A stretch of 64,000 bases of DNA from Bifidobacterium castoris. Its GTDB lineage: Bacteria > Actinomycetota > Actinomycetes > Actinomycetales > Bifidobacteriaceae. Below are positions 1-8,349 of the stretch, one piece after another. The DNA is taken from NCBI RefSeq assembly GCF_003952025.1, contig NZ_QXGI01000002.1:124001-188000 (forward strand). Direction: 5' to 3'. Position 1 is the stretch's first letter. Every line of letters begins with the position of its first letter. The notes beneath the pieces were generated by a model. The model was not told where the DNA came from. It worked only from the letters and a program-made list of their open reading frames with translations, and did not search any database. The position numbers and the translations under genes are program-made.

Positions 1-15
1 TGCTGTCGTAGTCAT
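1..15 (-). CDS. Start of next gene of sugar-uptake operon (partial)
   Basis: Only the first five codons (MTTTA) lie in the window; the gene continues beyond base 1 on the minus strand. A strong ribosome binding site (GGAGGAG) lies 6 nt before the ATG. It follows the solute-binding protein gene in the same direction, so a membrane permease of the same ABC sugar transporter is the natural guess. That is inference from gene order only. Confidence 0.5.
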
Positions 16-41
16 TTGAATCTCCTCCCTCGAAAGAAGGC

Positions 42-75
42 GGGGCGGCCCATGCGGTCGCGTGTGGGCCGCCCC
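42..75 (-). other. Intercistronic stem-loop between binding-protein gene and next gene
   Basis: A perfect 11-bp GC stem (42-52 with 65-75, loop of 12 nt) lies just after the stop codon of the solute-binding protein gene. No T-run follows on the minus strand. Such hairpins between a binding-protein gene and its permease genes usually protect the upstream message or cut readthrough, so that binding protein exceeds permease. That role is inferred here. Confidence 0.6.
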
Positions 76-88
76 ATGGAATCACGGT

Positions 89-1465
89 TTATTCGACCGT
101 GAAGCCCTGCTGCTTGGCGTATTTGTCGAGGGTGTCGTCGAGCGAATTGAGGTTGTCCTCAATGGCGCCGCCGTCCTTGACGATCTTGGAGAAGGCCTTC
201 ACCTGCTCGTCGTAGGCGTAGGTCTGGAAGGGGAGGAACGAGTATCCCCTGTATCCTTCCGCCACCGGAATCGTGATCTCGTTGACCTTCTGGCCGCCCA
301 TGAAGGAGTCGGCCATGTCCTTGAAGGCATCGGACTGGAGCATGTCAGTCCATGCGGGGAAGAGACCGCCATCGGTCACGCCGATCTGCTGCGCTTCCTT
401 GCTGCCGAAGAGCTCGCGGGCCACTTTGTAAGCGGCTTCCGTGTCTTTGGCCTGGTCCGTCACGGCCCAAGCGGAACCACCTTGGTTCACATCGGGCGTA
501 GCATCGTCCCAGACAGGTGCCTTGTACATGCGGAAAGCGCCGGTGTCGGAACCATCAAGTCCTTGGATGTAGCCGGTGAGCCACGAAGCCTGCACATAGC
601 ACGCGTATTTGCCCGACAGCATGTTCGTGTTCCAGTCGGTCGTATTCGCGTCCGTCGTGTCGACAAGGCCTTCCTTGACGAGTCCCTGCCAGAACCGGAG
701 CACGTCCTGCACCCCCTTCGAGTTGAAGTCGATGCCCACCTTGTCCGGCTCGGAAGCGGAGTACTGGTACACGTTCGCGCCCTTTTGCGCGAAGAGCGCC
801 AGGTTCACGGCAGTGCCGTTCGGCGCCCAGTCGCTCAGATAGCCGTCATAGCCCGCGGCCTTCAGGTCGCGGCCGGCCTGCGCGAATTCGTCCCATGTGG
901 TGGGCACCTTGACGTTGTATTTGTCGAACACGTCCTGGCGCACATACATCACAAAGGGACCCAGATCCACGGGCACGCCGTAGATGCCGGTATCGCTGTC
1001 CATCGTCACGCCGTTCCAGACGCCTTCGGTGTAATCCGCCTTGTGCTCGTCGAAACCGAACTGCTTGAGATCCACAAGGTGCTTCTCCTTGCCGGCCACG
1101 AACTGGGGCATCGCCTCGTACTCGAGCTGGATCACGTCGGCGGCGCCTGTCTTCGCTTTGATCGTGTTGTTGAACTTCGTGTATTCGGGGCCGCCTTGGC
1201 CGGCGTTCGTCCAGCAGACCTGCAGGTCATCGTGGGTCTCGTTGTACAGGTCCACCACCTTTTCGATGGCGGGGTACCATGCCCACACGGTCACTTTCTG
1301 CACGCCCTTCTTCGGAATGGTGTTCTGGCATTCAGCGTTATCGTTGGCCGTTTTATCCGTATGCACGGCCGCGGCCCCGCCTTCTGGCGATCCGCCGCCG
1401 CAGGCCGCGATGGAAACGGTCATCGCCGCCGCCAGCACGGCGAACGCTTTGTTTGCCTTGTTCAT
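89..1465 (-). CDS. ABC sugar-transporter solute-binding lipoprotein
   Basis: Extracellular sugar-binding protein of family 1 (about 458 residues), expected to capture an oligosaccharide outside the membrane and pass it to ABC permeases. The N-terminus has a positively charged start, a hydrophobic segment and a lipobox-like SIAAC with Cys22 as the lipidation site, followed by a small-residue linker. The mature part has typical features of this family, including a VTVWAWYP start and a YGVPVDLGP motif. An ATG at 1465 is preferred over an upstream one at 1492 because AGGAG lies 6 nt before it. It starts 23 nt after the GH51 arabinofuranosidase gene and is followed by another gene, so the operon probably imports arabinose-containing oligosaccharides. 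The substrate is inferred from this neighbour only. Confidence 0.88.
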   Translation of the reverse strand: MNKANKAFAVLAAAMTVSIAACGGGSPEGGAAAVHTDKTANDNAECQNTIPKKGVQKVTVWAWYPAIEKVVDLYNETHDDLQVCWTNAGQGGPEYTKFNNTIKAKTGAADVIQLEYEAMPQFVAGKEKHLVDLKQFGFDEHKADYTEGVWNGVTMDSDTGIYGVPVDLGPFVMYVRQDVFDKYNVKVPTTWDEFAQAGRDLKAAGYDGYLSDWAPNGTAVNLALFAQKGANVYQYSASEPDKVGIDFNSKGVQDVLRFWQGLVKEGLVDTTDANTTDWNTNMLSGKYACYVQASWLTGYIQGLDGSDTGAFRMYKAPVWDDATPDVNQGGSAWAVTDQAKDTEAAYKVARELFGSKEAQQIGVTDGGLFPAWTDMLQSDAFKDMADSFMGGQKVNEITIPVAEGYRGYSFLPFQTYAYDEQVKAFSKIVKDGGAIEDNLNSLDDTLDKYAKQQGFTVE

Positions 1466-1488
1466 GATGTTCTCCTGTTCTTTTCGTT

Positions 1489-3030
1489 TCAACGCATATG
1501 GATGGCGGTCCAGCTCACCGGCGGCAGCACCACGGAGACGCCGCCATCGTGCACTGAGGTCGAATCGTTGGTATACGGTTCCACACGGTTCTGGTCGTGG
1601 AGCGTGTTGGCGGCGAGGATGTCGTCGTCATGGAGGGTGCGGGCCTCGATCTCATGCGGTGTGAAGCCTTCCGGCAGTTTGATGTCGAACGTGCATTCGT
1701 CGGCCGGCGAGCGGTTGGTGACGAACACGGAAACCGAGCCGTCCGCGCCGCGCACGGCGACGGCGTTCGTGGAGGCCACGTCGCCGTAGCGGTCGGTGTG
1801 GTATCGGGGGGATTCGATCTTGGGTTCCAGCACGCTGCCACCCTTGGACCAGGCGGCTGTGAGCGAGAACGGGTAGAACGTGGTCTGCCTCCATGCCGGG
1901 CCGTTGGGTTCGGTCATGATCGGTGCGATCACGTTGACGAGCTGGGCGAGCGAGGCGGCGTGCACGCGGTCGGCGTTCTGTAGCAGTGTGATCAGCAGGT
2001 CGCCCACCACCACGGCGTCGGCAAGCGAATAGACGTCTTCCAGCAGACGCGGGGCCACCGGCCAGTTGCCGATGCCCTCGGGATTCTTGCTTGGTTCCTC
2101 TTCCTGATACCATACGTTCCATTCGTCGAACGAGATGTACACGTTGTGGTCGCTCTTGAGCCGCGAACGGGTGGCGTCGATGGCGGCGCCCACATCTTTG
2201 ATGAAGCCGTCCATATCCACGCCGGAGGCGAGGAACGACGCCATGTCGCGAGAGCCGTCGGGCATGACCCGCGGGAAGTAATAGGCATGTGCGGAGACGA
2301 AGTCCACCTTGTCGAAGGTCTGTCCGAGCACGGTCTCCTCCCATGCGCCGAACGTGTCCATCGTGTGACTCGACGAACCGCAGACCACCAGCTCGAGGTC
2401 CGGGTCGATCATGCGCATGCCGGCCGCGACCGATGCGGCGAGCTTGCCGTAGTCCTCGGCTCTTTTGTGACCCGTTTGCCAAGGTCCGTCCATCTCGTTG
2501 CCCAGGCACCACATGCGGATGTTGAACGGGTCGGCGGCGCCGTTGCGGATGCGTTCCTCGGACCGGGCCGTGCCGCCGGGGACATTCGCGTATTCCAGCA
2601 GGTCCAGTGCCTCGGCAAGTCCGCGGGTGCCGAGGTTGACGGCCTCCATCAGCTCGTTGCCGCCGGCCTTGCGCAGCCACGAGGCCATTTCGTGCAGGCC
2701 GAATTGGTTGGTCTCGGTGGAATGCCAGGCCAGGTCGAGGCGGCGGGGGCGGTCCTGCCGCGGGCCCACGCCGTCTTCCCAGTTGTAGCCGGACACGAAG
2801 TTACCGCCCGGGTAGCGGATGGTTGTGGCGCCGAGCTCCTTGACCAGGTCGATCACATCCTGCCGGAACCCCTCCTCGTCGGCGGTGGGGTGCCCGGGTT
2901 CGTAGATGCCGGTGTATACGCAGCGGCCCAGATGCTCGACGAACGACCCGAACATGCGGTCGTGCACCGGGCCGACCTTGAATTCGTCATCCGCCACGAG
3001 TCTGGCATGTGCTTGGGTAGGCTCGGCCAT
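1489..3030 (-). CDS. Alpha-L-arabinofuranosidase, glycoside hydrolase family 51
   Basis: Cytoplasmic GH51 enzyme (513 residues, usual length) that removes terminal alpha-L-arabinofuranosyl units from arabino-oligosaccharides. The motif WCLGNEMDG carries the acid/base glutamate (about Glu179) and SFDEWNVW carries the nucleophile (about Glu303); FGSFVEHLGR and RYPGGNFVSGYNW near the N-terminus are also family hallmarks. There is no signal peptide, so the substrate must be imported, which fits the binding-protein gene 23 nt downstream. The start at 3030 is chosen over 3084 because AGGAGG lies 5 nt before it. Freed arabinose can enter the araBDA pathway encoded divergently next door. Two perfect or near-perfect palindromes lie upstream at 3061 and 3135. 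Confidence 0.93.
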   Translation of the reverse strand: MAEPTQAHARLVADDEFKVGPVHDRMFGSFVEHLGRCVYTGIYEPGHPTADEEGFRQDVIDLVKELGATTIRYPGGNFVSGYNWEDGVGPRQDRPRRLDLAWHSTETNQFGLHEMASWLRKAGGNELMEAVNLGTRGLAEALDLLEYANVPGGTARSEERIRNGAADPFNIRMWCLGNEMDGPWQTGHKRAEDYGKLAASVAAGMRMIDPDLELVVCGSSSHTMDTFGAWEETVLGQTFDKVDFVSAHAYYFPRVMPDGSRDMASFLASGVDMDGFIKDVGAAIDATRSRLKSDHNVYISFDEWNVWYQEEEPSKNPEGIGNWPVAPRLLEDVYSLADAVVVGDLLITLLQNADRVHAASLAQLVNVIAPIMTEPNGPAWRQTTFYPFSLTAAWSKGGSVLEPKIESPRYHTDRYGDVASTNAVAVRGADGSVSVFVTNRSPADECTFDIKLPEGFTPHEIEARTLHDDDILAANTLHDQNRVEPYTNDSTSVHDGGVSVVLPPVSWTAIHMR

Positions 3031-3060
3031 GGTTCCTCCTATTCCTCTGTGTCGCACTAA

Positions 3061-3074
3061 GTACAACGTTGTTC
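3061..3074. promoter_or_regulatory. Operator-like palindrome GTACAA..TTGTtC upstream of GH51 gene
   Basis: GTACAACGTTGTTC is a 14-bp near-perfect palindrome (one mismatched pair). It lies 31 bp upstream of the GH51 start and shares its half-site GTACAA with the site at 3135. On the minus strand it covers the likely -10 region (TACTTA after TTGCGC with a short spacer), so binding would block transcription of the GH51-transporter operon. The regulator is not in the window. Confidence 0.55.
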
Positions 3075-3134
3075 TTTTGCGCAATGGTTCTTCGTCGTCG
3101 AAGAAGGGTTGGGGTTGGGTTCGAAGGTTGGGTC

Positions 3135-3150
3135 AGTACAACCTTGTACT
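3135..3150. promoter_or_regulatory. Operator-like palindrome AGTACAA-CC-TTGTACT
   Basis: This is a perfect inverted repeat with 7-bp arms and a 2-bp centre. It has the same half-site as the palindrome 74 bp away at 3061, a spacing that would allow cooperative binding or looping (about seven helical turns). It lies between the divergent GH51 and araB genes, so the regulator is probably specific for this sugar cluster. Confidence 0.6.
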
Positions 3151-3153
3151 TCA

Positions 3154-3167
3154 TGTTACCGCTCACA
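3154..3167. promoter_or_regulatory. LacI-family-type operator TGTTACCGCTCACA
   Basis: This partly symmetric 14-mer, read on the minus strand as TGTGAGCGGTAACA, has the central CG and TGTGAGCG half-site typical of LacI-family operators. It matches the two sites in front of araB (3300 and 3333). It lies 4 bp from the GTACAA-type palindrome, so two regulators could meet here. Confidence 0.55.
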
Positions 3168-3299
3168 TTTAGTTTGTAGCGTCAAAGGGGCAGTGTGGGT
3201 TGGTCAACGATTGGAATGACGCCGTTTGCTCGGTGTGTTGATGTGGTCGTGTTCGCTCAGGGCGAGCGCGGTTTTGCCTTGCCGGCGTGTTCTCGATTA

Positions 3300-3346
3300 C
3301 GTGAGCGCTAACATAAAGGTGTCCTACAATGATGTGAACGCTCACA
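3300..3346 (+). promoter_or_regulatory. araB promoter flanked by two LacI-family-type operators
   Basis: Two related 14-mers, CGTGAGCGCTAACA (3300-3313) and TGTGAACGCTCACA (3333-3346), sit on either side of a -10 box TACAAT (3325-3330); the first lies where the -35 box would be, and no good -35 hexamer is visible. The second ends just before the araB ribosome binding site. From memory, the bifidobacterial LacI-type regulator AraQ has a motif of this TGTGAGCGCTCACA kind, so AraQ is the obvious candidate. Confidence 0.65.
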
Positions 3347-3357
3347 CAGGAGGAATC

Positions 3358-4986
3358 ATGGCGGATTCGCAAGACAAGATCGCCGAGAAGATCCGTGGCG
3401 GACGCACGTCCCTTGGCATCGAGTTCGGTTCCACGCGCATCAAGGCGGTGCTCATCGACGACGAGTGCAATACGATCGCCACCGGCGATTACGGATGGCA
3501 GTCGCACCTTGTGGGCGGCTTGTGGTCGTATGACGCGGACAAGATCTGGCGCGGTCTGCAAAGCGTCTACGCGGATATCGCCGACCGTGTGGAAGCCGAC
3601 TATGGGCTCAAGCTCGCGCACATCGGACAGATCGGTTTCTCCGCGATGATGCACGGCTATCTGGCCTTCGACGCGGATGGCGAGTTGCTCGTGCCGTTCA
3701 GGACATGGCAGAACACCAACACAGGGGAGGCCCATGAGAAGCTCTCCAAGCTCTTCCAGTACAACATCCCGGAACGCTGGTCGATCGCACACCTGTACCA
3801 GGCGGTGCTCGACGATGAACCGCACATCGGCTCCGTACGTTACTTCACCACGCTCGCCGGCTACGTACACTGGAAGCTCACCGGCCGCAAGGTGCTGGGC
3901 ATCGGGGACGCCTCCGGCATGTTCCCGATCGATCCGGACACCAAGACCTATGAGCAGGGGTTCATCGAACGGTTCGATGCGCTGCCCGAAGTGGCCGTGC
4001 AACCGTGGAGACTCGAGGATCTGCTGCCCGAACCGCTCGTCGCGGGCACGGCCGCTGGCACGCTTACGCCGGAAGGAGCGGCGCTGCTCGATCCCTCGGG
4101 CGTATTGCAGCCGGGGGTGGTGCTCGCGCCGCCGGAAGGTGACGCTGGCACCGGCATGGTGGCCACGAATTCCGTGCGCCGCCGTACCGGCAACGTCTCC
4201 GCTGGTACGTCGATCTTCGCCACTGTCGTGCTTGAGCACAAGTTGTCCACGCTGCGCCCGGAAGTCGATCTGGTGACCACTCCGGCAGGCGATCTGGCCG
4301 GCATGAGCCATGCCAACAACTTCACCGCCGACCTGAACGCGTGGATCAACCTGTTCCGCGAATTCGCGAAGCTGAGGGGATGCTCGGTCGACGACGCCGA
4401 GCTGTACGGCGAGCTGTTCCGCAGCGCCGTCAGCGAGCGCGCCGATCCGGACGCCGGCGGCATGCTCGCCTACCCGTTCCGCACTGGCGAATTCCTGGCC
4501 GGCCTAGCCGAAGGGCGTCCGCTGGTCGTGCGCGAACCAGAGGCGCGGTTCAACCTTGCGAACTTCATGCGCGCGCAATTGTTCGGCGCGTTCTCGCCCG
4601 TCACGATCGGCATGGATGTGATGACGCACGACGAAGGTGTGCGGATTGATTCGCTCGTGGGGCATGGCGGAATCTTCGCCACACCCGTTGTGGCGCAGCG
4701 CATCCTCGCCGCCGCGTTCAATACGCCGATCCGCATCATGACGACGGCGTCTGAGGGCGGCGCGTGGGGCATGGCCGTCCTCGCCGACTATCTGCGTCAT
4801 GCGGATATGCCGCTCGCCGATTATCTCGACGGCATGGTGTTTGCGCACGCGCAGTCCGTGACGGAGACGCCGCGACCGACCGATGCGGCGGGGTTCCGCG
4901 AGTTCTTCGCGCGGTTCACACAGGCGCTGCCGATCGAACGTACGGCGGCCGAATGCATGCCGATCGGCGGCGGTCAAAGCGACTGA
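3358..4986 (+). CDS. araB: L-ribulokinase-type FGGY sugar kinase
   Basis: FGGY-family carbohydrate kinase (542 residues) that most likely phosphorylates L-ribulose to L-ribulose 5-phosphate. The N-terminal phosphate-binding segment reads LGIEFGSTRIKAVLIDD, and the C-terminal part has a nucleotide-binding GGIFATPVVAQ / TTASEGGAWGMAV region. The sequence is the long, divergent AraB type rather than a plain xylulokinase. The role is assigned mainly because araD and araA follow in the same direction. The ATG at 3358 is preceded by AGGAGG 5 nt upstream; the reading frame also extends upstream to 3226, but that would cover the operators. Control is probably repression by a LacI-family protein through the two operators ending 11 nt before the start. 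Confidence 0.87.
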   Translation: MADSQDKIAEKIRGGRTSLGIEFGSTRIKAVLIDDECNTIATGDYGWQSHLVGGLWSYDADKIWRGLQSVYADIADRVEADYGLKLAHIGQIGFSAMMHGYLAFDADGELLVPFRTWQNTNTGEAHEKLSKLFQYNIPERWSIAHLYQAVLDDEPHIGSVRYFTTLAGYVHWKLTGRKVLGIGDASGMFPIDPDTKTYEQGFIERFDALPEVAVQPWRLEDLLPEPLVAGTAAGTLTPEGAALLDPSGVLQPGVVLAPPEGDAGTGMVATNSVRRRTGNVSAGTSIFATVVLEHKLSTLRPEVDLVTTPAGDLAGMSHANNFTADLNAWINLFREFAKLRGCSVDDAELYGELFRSAVSERADPDAGGMLAYPFRTGEFLAGLAEGRPLVVREPEARFNLANFMRAQLFGAFSPVTIGMDVMTHDEGVRIDSLVGHGGIFATPVVAQRILAAAFNTPIRIMTTASEGGAWGMAVLADYLRHADMPLADYLDGMVFAHAQSVTETPRPTDAAGFREFFARFTQALPIERTAAECMPIGGGQSD

Positions 4987-5022
4987 CCGGATCAATACGA
5001 GTCAATACGGAAAGGAATGACA

Positions 5023-5715
5023 ATGGCAACGCTTGCAGAGTATGGGCCGGAAGTCCGCGCGGAAGCCAAGCAGGTGCGCGAGGTGGTTGCCTCGCTGCAC
5101 GAGCAGCTCATCAAGTGGAATCTGGTGGTGTGGACGGCCGGCAATGTCTCGCAACGGCTGCACACGGCGGACCTGATGGTGATCAAACCGTCCGGCCTGC
5201 GGTACGAATACCTGACGCCGAGCTCGATGGTCGTGTGCGATCTGGACGGCAATGTGGTGGACGGCGCCGAATCGCCGTCGTCCGACACCGCTTCACACGC
5301 CTATATCTACCGCCATATGCCGGAGGTGTACGGCGTGGTGCACACGCATTCCACATATGCGACCGCCTGGGCCGCGACAGGGCAGAACATTCCCTGTGGC
5401 CTGACGATGATGGGCGATGAGTTCGGCGGCGATGTGCCGGTCGGGCCGTTCCGCCTGATCGGGTCCGAGGCGATCGGTGAAGGCGTGGTCGAGACCCTCA
5501 AGGCATATCCGAGGTCCCCCGCTGTGCTCATGCAGAACCACGGGCCATTCACCATCGGCAAGGACGCGGAAGCGGCGGTCAAGGCGGCGGCGATGACCGA
5601 AGAGGTCGCGCACACAATGTGGGCGGCGCGCCAGCTCGGCGACATCATCCCCATTTCCCAGGAAGACATCGACAGGCTCAATGACCGCTACCAGAACGTG
5701 TACGGCCAGCACTGA
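5023..5715 (+). CDS. araD: L-ribulose-5-phosphate 4-epimerase
   Basis: Class II aldolase/epimerase (230 residues) that converts L-ribulose 5-phosphate to D-xylulose 5-phosphate, which feeds the phosphoketolase (bifid) pathway. The motifs WTAGNVSQR and IKPSGLRYEYLTPSSMVVCD are typical of the substrate-binding part. VVHTHSTYATAWAATGQNIPC carries two of the zinc-binding histidines, and MQNHGPFTIGKDAEAAVKAA the later one. Two ATGs compete: 5017 would start directly against the GGAAAGGA ribosome binding site, so 5023 (6 nt away) is preferred. It is the middle gene of araB-araD-araA, 36 nt after araB. Confidence 0.95.
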   Translation: MATLAEYGPEVRAEAKQVREVVASLHEQLIKWNLVVWTAGNVSQRLHTADLMVIKPSGLRYEYLTPSSMVVCDLDGNVVDGAESPSSDTASHAYIYRHMPEVYGVVHTHSTYATAWAATGQNIPCGLTMMGDEFGGDVPVGPFRLIGSEAIGEGVVETLKAYPRSPAVLMQNHGPFTIGKDAEAAVKAAAMTEEVAHTMWAARQLGDIIPISQEDIDRLNDRYQNVYGQH

Positions 5716-5786
5716 GCCATGCCGTCCGCAACGAGACCCACACCCCCAACAACAACGGATATCACAGTGAAGTGAGGAACAATATC

Positions 5787-7304
5787 ATGGCATTGGAGAA
5801 TCCATTCGAAGGCAAGGAAATCTGGTTCGGCGTCGGCTCGCAGGACCTGTACGGCGAGGAGGCGCTGCATCAGGTGGCGCGGCAGTCCACCGAGATCGTC
5901 GATGCGCTCAATGCGAGCGGCCGCATCCCCGTCAAGCTCGTGCTCAAGCCGACGCTGAAATCGTCGGACGGCGTGCGCCGGTTCATGGTCGACGCCTCCG
6001 CGGACGACAACTGCATCGGCGTGATCACGTGGATGCATACCTTCTCGCCGGCGAAAATGTGGATCCGCGGCCTCGAATCGCTCAAGAAGCCGCTGCTGCA
6101 GCTCAACACGCAGCACCACTTCGAGATTCCGTGGGACAGCATCGACATGGACTTCATGAACCTCAACCAGGCCGCGCACGGCGACCGTGAATATGGGTAT
6201 ATCGTCACGCGTCTGGGCATCCCGCGCAAGATCGTCGTCGGGCACTACACCGATCCGGCGGTCGCCGACAAGATCGGCGTGTGGGCTCGTGCATGCGCCG
6301 GCTGGCAGGCGTCGAACACGATGAACGTGATGCGCTGGGGCGACAACATGCGCAATGTGGCCGTGACCGAAGGCGACAAGACCGAAGCGGAGCGCGTGTT
6401 TGGGGCCTCGATTAACACATGGGCCGTCAACGAGCTTGTCGCCGCCTATGATGCGGTCAAGGAGGATCAGGTCAAGGATCTCATCGAAGACTACAAGGCG
6501 AAGTACGAGATCGCGCCCGAACTGTTGGACAAGGACTATGATTCGCTGTTCATCGCGGCACGCGAGGAATGCGCGATGGTGAACATGATGCGAGCCAATG
6601 GCTGCACGGCCGGCGTCGACAACTTCGAGGACCTCGGCGCGCTGCCGCAGCTGCCGGGCGTCGGCCCGCAGCGTTTCCCGTCCGAATACGGCTGGGGCTT
6701 CTCGGCCGAAGGTGACTGGAAGACGGCGGTGCTTGTGCGCATCGGCGCGGTGATGGGCTACGGCCTCGAAGGCGGCGCGTCGCTCATGGAGGACTATTCC
6801 TATAACTTCACCCCGGGCAACGAGATGATCATGGGGTCGCACATGCTTGAGGTCTCGCCGGCGGTGGGCGCAATCGCCAAGCCGCGTCTCGAGATCCACC
6901 CGCTCGGCATCGGTGGCAAGGCCGATCCTGTGCGCCTCGTGTTCACGGTGGCGCCGAAGCAGGATGCGGTCGTCGTCTCGCTCGCCGACGTTCGTACTCG
7001 GTTCCGCATGCTGATGAACGTCGTGGACGTGGTCGAACCGCTCGGTTCGCTTGCCAAGCTGCCGTGCGCGCGTGCCCTGTGGAAGCCGGAGCCGAATCTC
7101 GAGGTCTCCGCCGAATGCTGGCTGCGGGCCGGAGGCTCCCACCACACCTGCATGACCACATCGGTCGGCCGTGAGGCGTGGGAGGACTTCGCGCGCATCG
7201 CCGGCGTCGAACTCGCGACGATCGACGCCGAGACCACGCCTCGTGCGTTCGCACGCGAGCTCGAGATCGAAGACATGTACCACGAGCTCAGCAACCGCCA
7301 CTGA
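5787..7304 (+). CDS. araA: L-arabinose isomerase
   Basis: Isomerizes L-arabinose to L-ribulose, the first step of the pathway completed by AraB and AraD (505 residues, the usual length). The N-terminus EIWFGVGSQDLYGEEAL and the manganese-site segments EYGWGFSAEGDWKTAVL and MIMGSHMLEVSP are diagnostic. The start at 5787 is preceded by GAGGAA 8 nt away; an in-frame start at 5772 would overlap that site. It is the last gene of the operon and is followed by a strong intrinsic terminator. Gene order B-D-A is known in bifidobacteria. Confidence 0.97.
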   Translation: MALENPFEGKEIWFGVGSQDLYGEEALHQVARQSTEIVDALNASGRIPVKLVLKPTLKSSDGVRRFMVDASADDNCIGVITWMHTFSPAKMWIRGLESLKKPLLQLNTQHHFEIPWDSIDMDFMNLNQAAHGDREYGYIVTRLGIPRKIVVGHYTDPAVADKIGVWARACAGWQASNTMNVMRWGDNMRNVAVTEGDKTEAERVFGASINTWAVNELVAAYDAVKEDQVKDLIEDYKAKYEIAPELLDKDYDSLFIAAREECAMVNMMRANGCTAGVDNFEDLGALPQLPGVGPQRFPSEYGWGFSAEGDWKTAVLVRIGAVMGYGLEGGASLMEDYSYNFTPGNEMIMGSHMLEVSPAVGAIAKPRLEIHPLGIGGKADPVRLVFTVAPKQDAVVVSLADVRTRFRMLMNVVDVVEPLGSLAKLPCARALWKPEPNLEVSAECWLRAGGSHHTCMTTSVGREAWEDFARIAGVELATIDAETTPRAFARELEIEDMYHELSNRH

Positions 7305-7339
7305 TCCATCACGACTTCCCCTCCCTTTCCTTTCCCCCG

Positions 7340-7378
7340 CCGTGCGCCGGTGCCCATCGGGTGCCGGCGCACGGTTTT
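7340..7378 (+). terminator. Intrinsic terminator of araBDA operon
   Basis: An 11-bp perfect GC stem (7340-7350 with 7364-7374) is followed directly by TTTT. It lies 36 nt after the araA stop codon. Confidence 0.85.
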
Positions 7379-7414
7379 CCGCACCTTGCCATACTGTGCG
7401 CACGGTGCGGAGGG

Positions 7415-8125
7415 TTATGCCTCCGGCATCTGGAGACGGCTGACGATTCGATAGTAGTTTTTCCTGAACTCTTTCTCGGAACCGAAGAATCTGATGTCCG
7501 TCTGTGTCTGGTGTGATGTCCGGTATTTACGTGCGGTCAGTTCGACTGTGCAAATGAAATCCGCCACTTGGGCCAGCCGATAATCCACCTGAGAAGCGAG
7601 GCGCGCTTCTATCGCCTCTGTGGAGATGACATCGTGGATGGCGTCATCGAGGGCGCACACCACCAGCTTTTGCCCGTTGTCGTAATAGCGTTTGATCTTA
7701 TCGAACTGTTGGAAATAGAGCAGATGATTTTGCAAATAAGTTGCAATGTCACGGGTAAGCCGACTGCGGAGTCTGGGGGAATCGAATGAGTTGGTGCTCC
7801 GGTTGCGGAAATCGGATTTCTCATACATGAATGTCACATAGGATACCGGCAGCTTTCGAACCATGAGCAGAAATGACCGCAATAGTTGCTGACGTTCTGA
7901 GGGTGGCAATGAGCGATACGGGCCATTGCCATTCAGCAGCGGTTCGGTGTGCAGGGGGATGTCGGGGAGATGCTTATTGGCAAGTGTTTCTTGATAGGCA
8001 TCAAAAAGTGGAAGAACGGCATCATCTTGTTCGTGAAACACCAAGGAGACACCGAAATACTCCGACTGTCTGGCGTCTCTTCCAGTCTCGCCTGTTTCAT
8101 CCACGAAGATTGAACATTCCCTCAT
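7415..8125 (-). CDS. DUF3800 family protein
   Basis: Protein of 236 residues of the DUF3800 family, which has an RNase H-like fold and is often found in accessory and defence-linked regions; its biochemical role is unsettled. The N-terminal MRECSIFVDETGETG gives the family's FxDExG signature with acidic residues that could bind metal. Later acidic stretches (VVCALDDAIHD, DYRLAQVADFICTVE) resemble the conserved DxxxxLQxADxxA region of the family. The start at 8125 follows GGGGAG 5 nt upstream; a longer frame to 8347 would run through the promoter and hairpin. Base composition is clearly more AT-rich than in its neighbours, which suggests acquisition. It is a single gene, inserted between araA and an aldo/keto reductase. 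Confidence 0.75.
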   Translation of the reverse strand: MRECSIFVDETGETGRDARQSEYFGVSLVFHEQDDAVLPLFDAYQETLANKHLPDIPLHTEPLLNGNGPYRSLPPSERQQLLRSFLLMVRKLPVSYVTFMYEKSDFRNRSTNSFDSPRLRSRLTRDIATYLQNHLLYFQQFDKIKRYYDNGQKLVVCALDDAIHDVISTEAIEARLASQVDYRLAQVADFICTVELTARKYRTSHQTQTDIRFFGSEKEFRKNYYRIVSRLQMPEA

Positions 8126-8141
8126 CCTGCTCCCCGATAAG

Positions 8142-8165
8142 AAAAATGCCGGGGATAACCCCGGC
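8142..8165 (-). terminator. Terminator-like hairpin in leader of DUF3800 gene (attenuator?)
   Basis: A perfect 7-bp stem (GCCGGGG/CCCCGGC, 4-nt loop, 8148-8165) is followed on the minus strand by TTTTT at 8146-8142. It sits 17 nt upstream of the DUF3800 start codon, between that gene and its predicted promoter at 8205-8232. It therefore looks like a premature terminator in the gene's own leader. Confidence 0.6.
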
Positions 8166-8204
8166 GGTTGGAGATCGGCATTGCTGACGATCTGAGTATT
8201 TACG

Positions 8205-8232
8205 AGTATAACATCGGAGTGTCGGAAAGCAA
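8205..8232 (-). promoter_or_regulatory. Promoter of DUF3800 gene
   Basis: On the minus strand TTGCTT (8232-8227), a 16-bp spacer and TATACT (8210-8205) form a sigma-A type promoter. Transcription would start near 8198 and give a leader of about 72 nt that contains the terminator-like hairpin. Confidence 0.6.
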
Positions 8233-8349
8233 TGGTTCCGGCGTGGCGTGCGGGCTTATGCGCCGGTATCGTTCTGGTCGCGTTGGGCGCGGGAGTCAGC
8301 TGCATGCGCAGTGCTAGCATCAGTCGTAGATATACAGAAAGGCGCACTT

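Noticed and set aside
62-1789. Plus-strand open frame of 575 codons over the solute-binding protein gene
   Set aside because: It lies antisense to a gene with clear family motifs, lipobox and ribosome binding site; long antisense frames are common at this GC content.
3358-4986. Xylulokinase as the identity of the FGGY kinase
   Set aside because: Position as first gene of an araB-araD-araA operon and the divergent N-terminal motif favour ribulokinase, though substrate cannot be proven from sequence.
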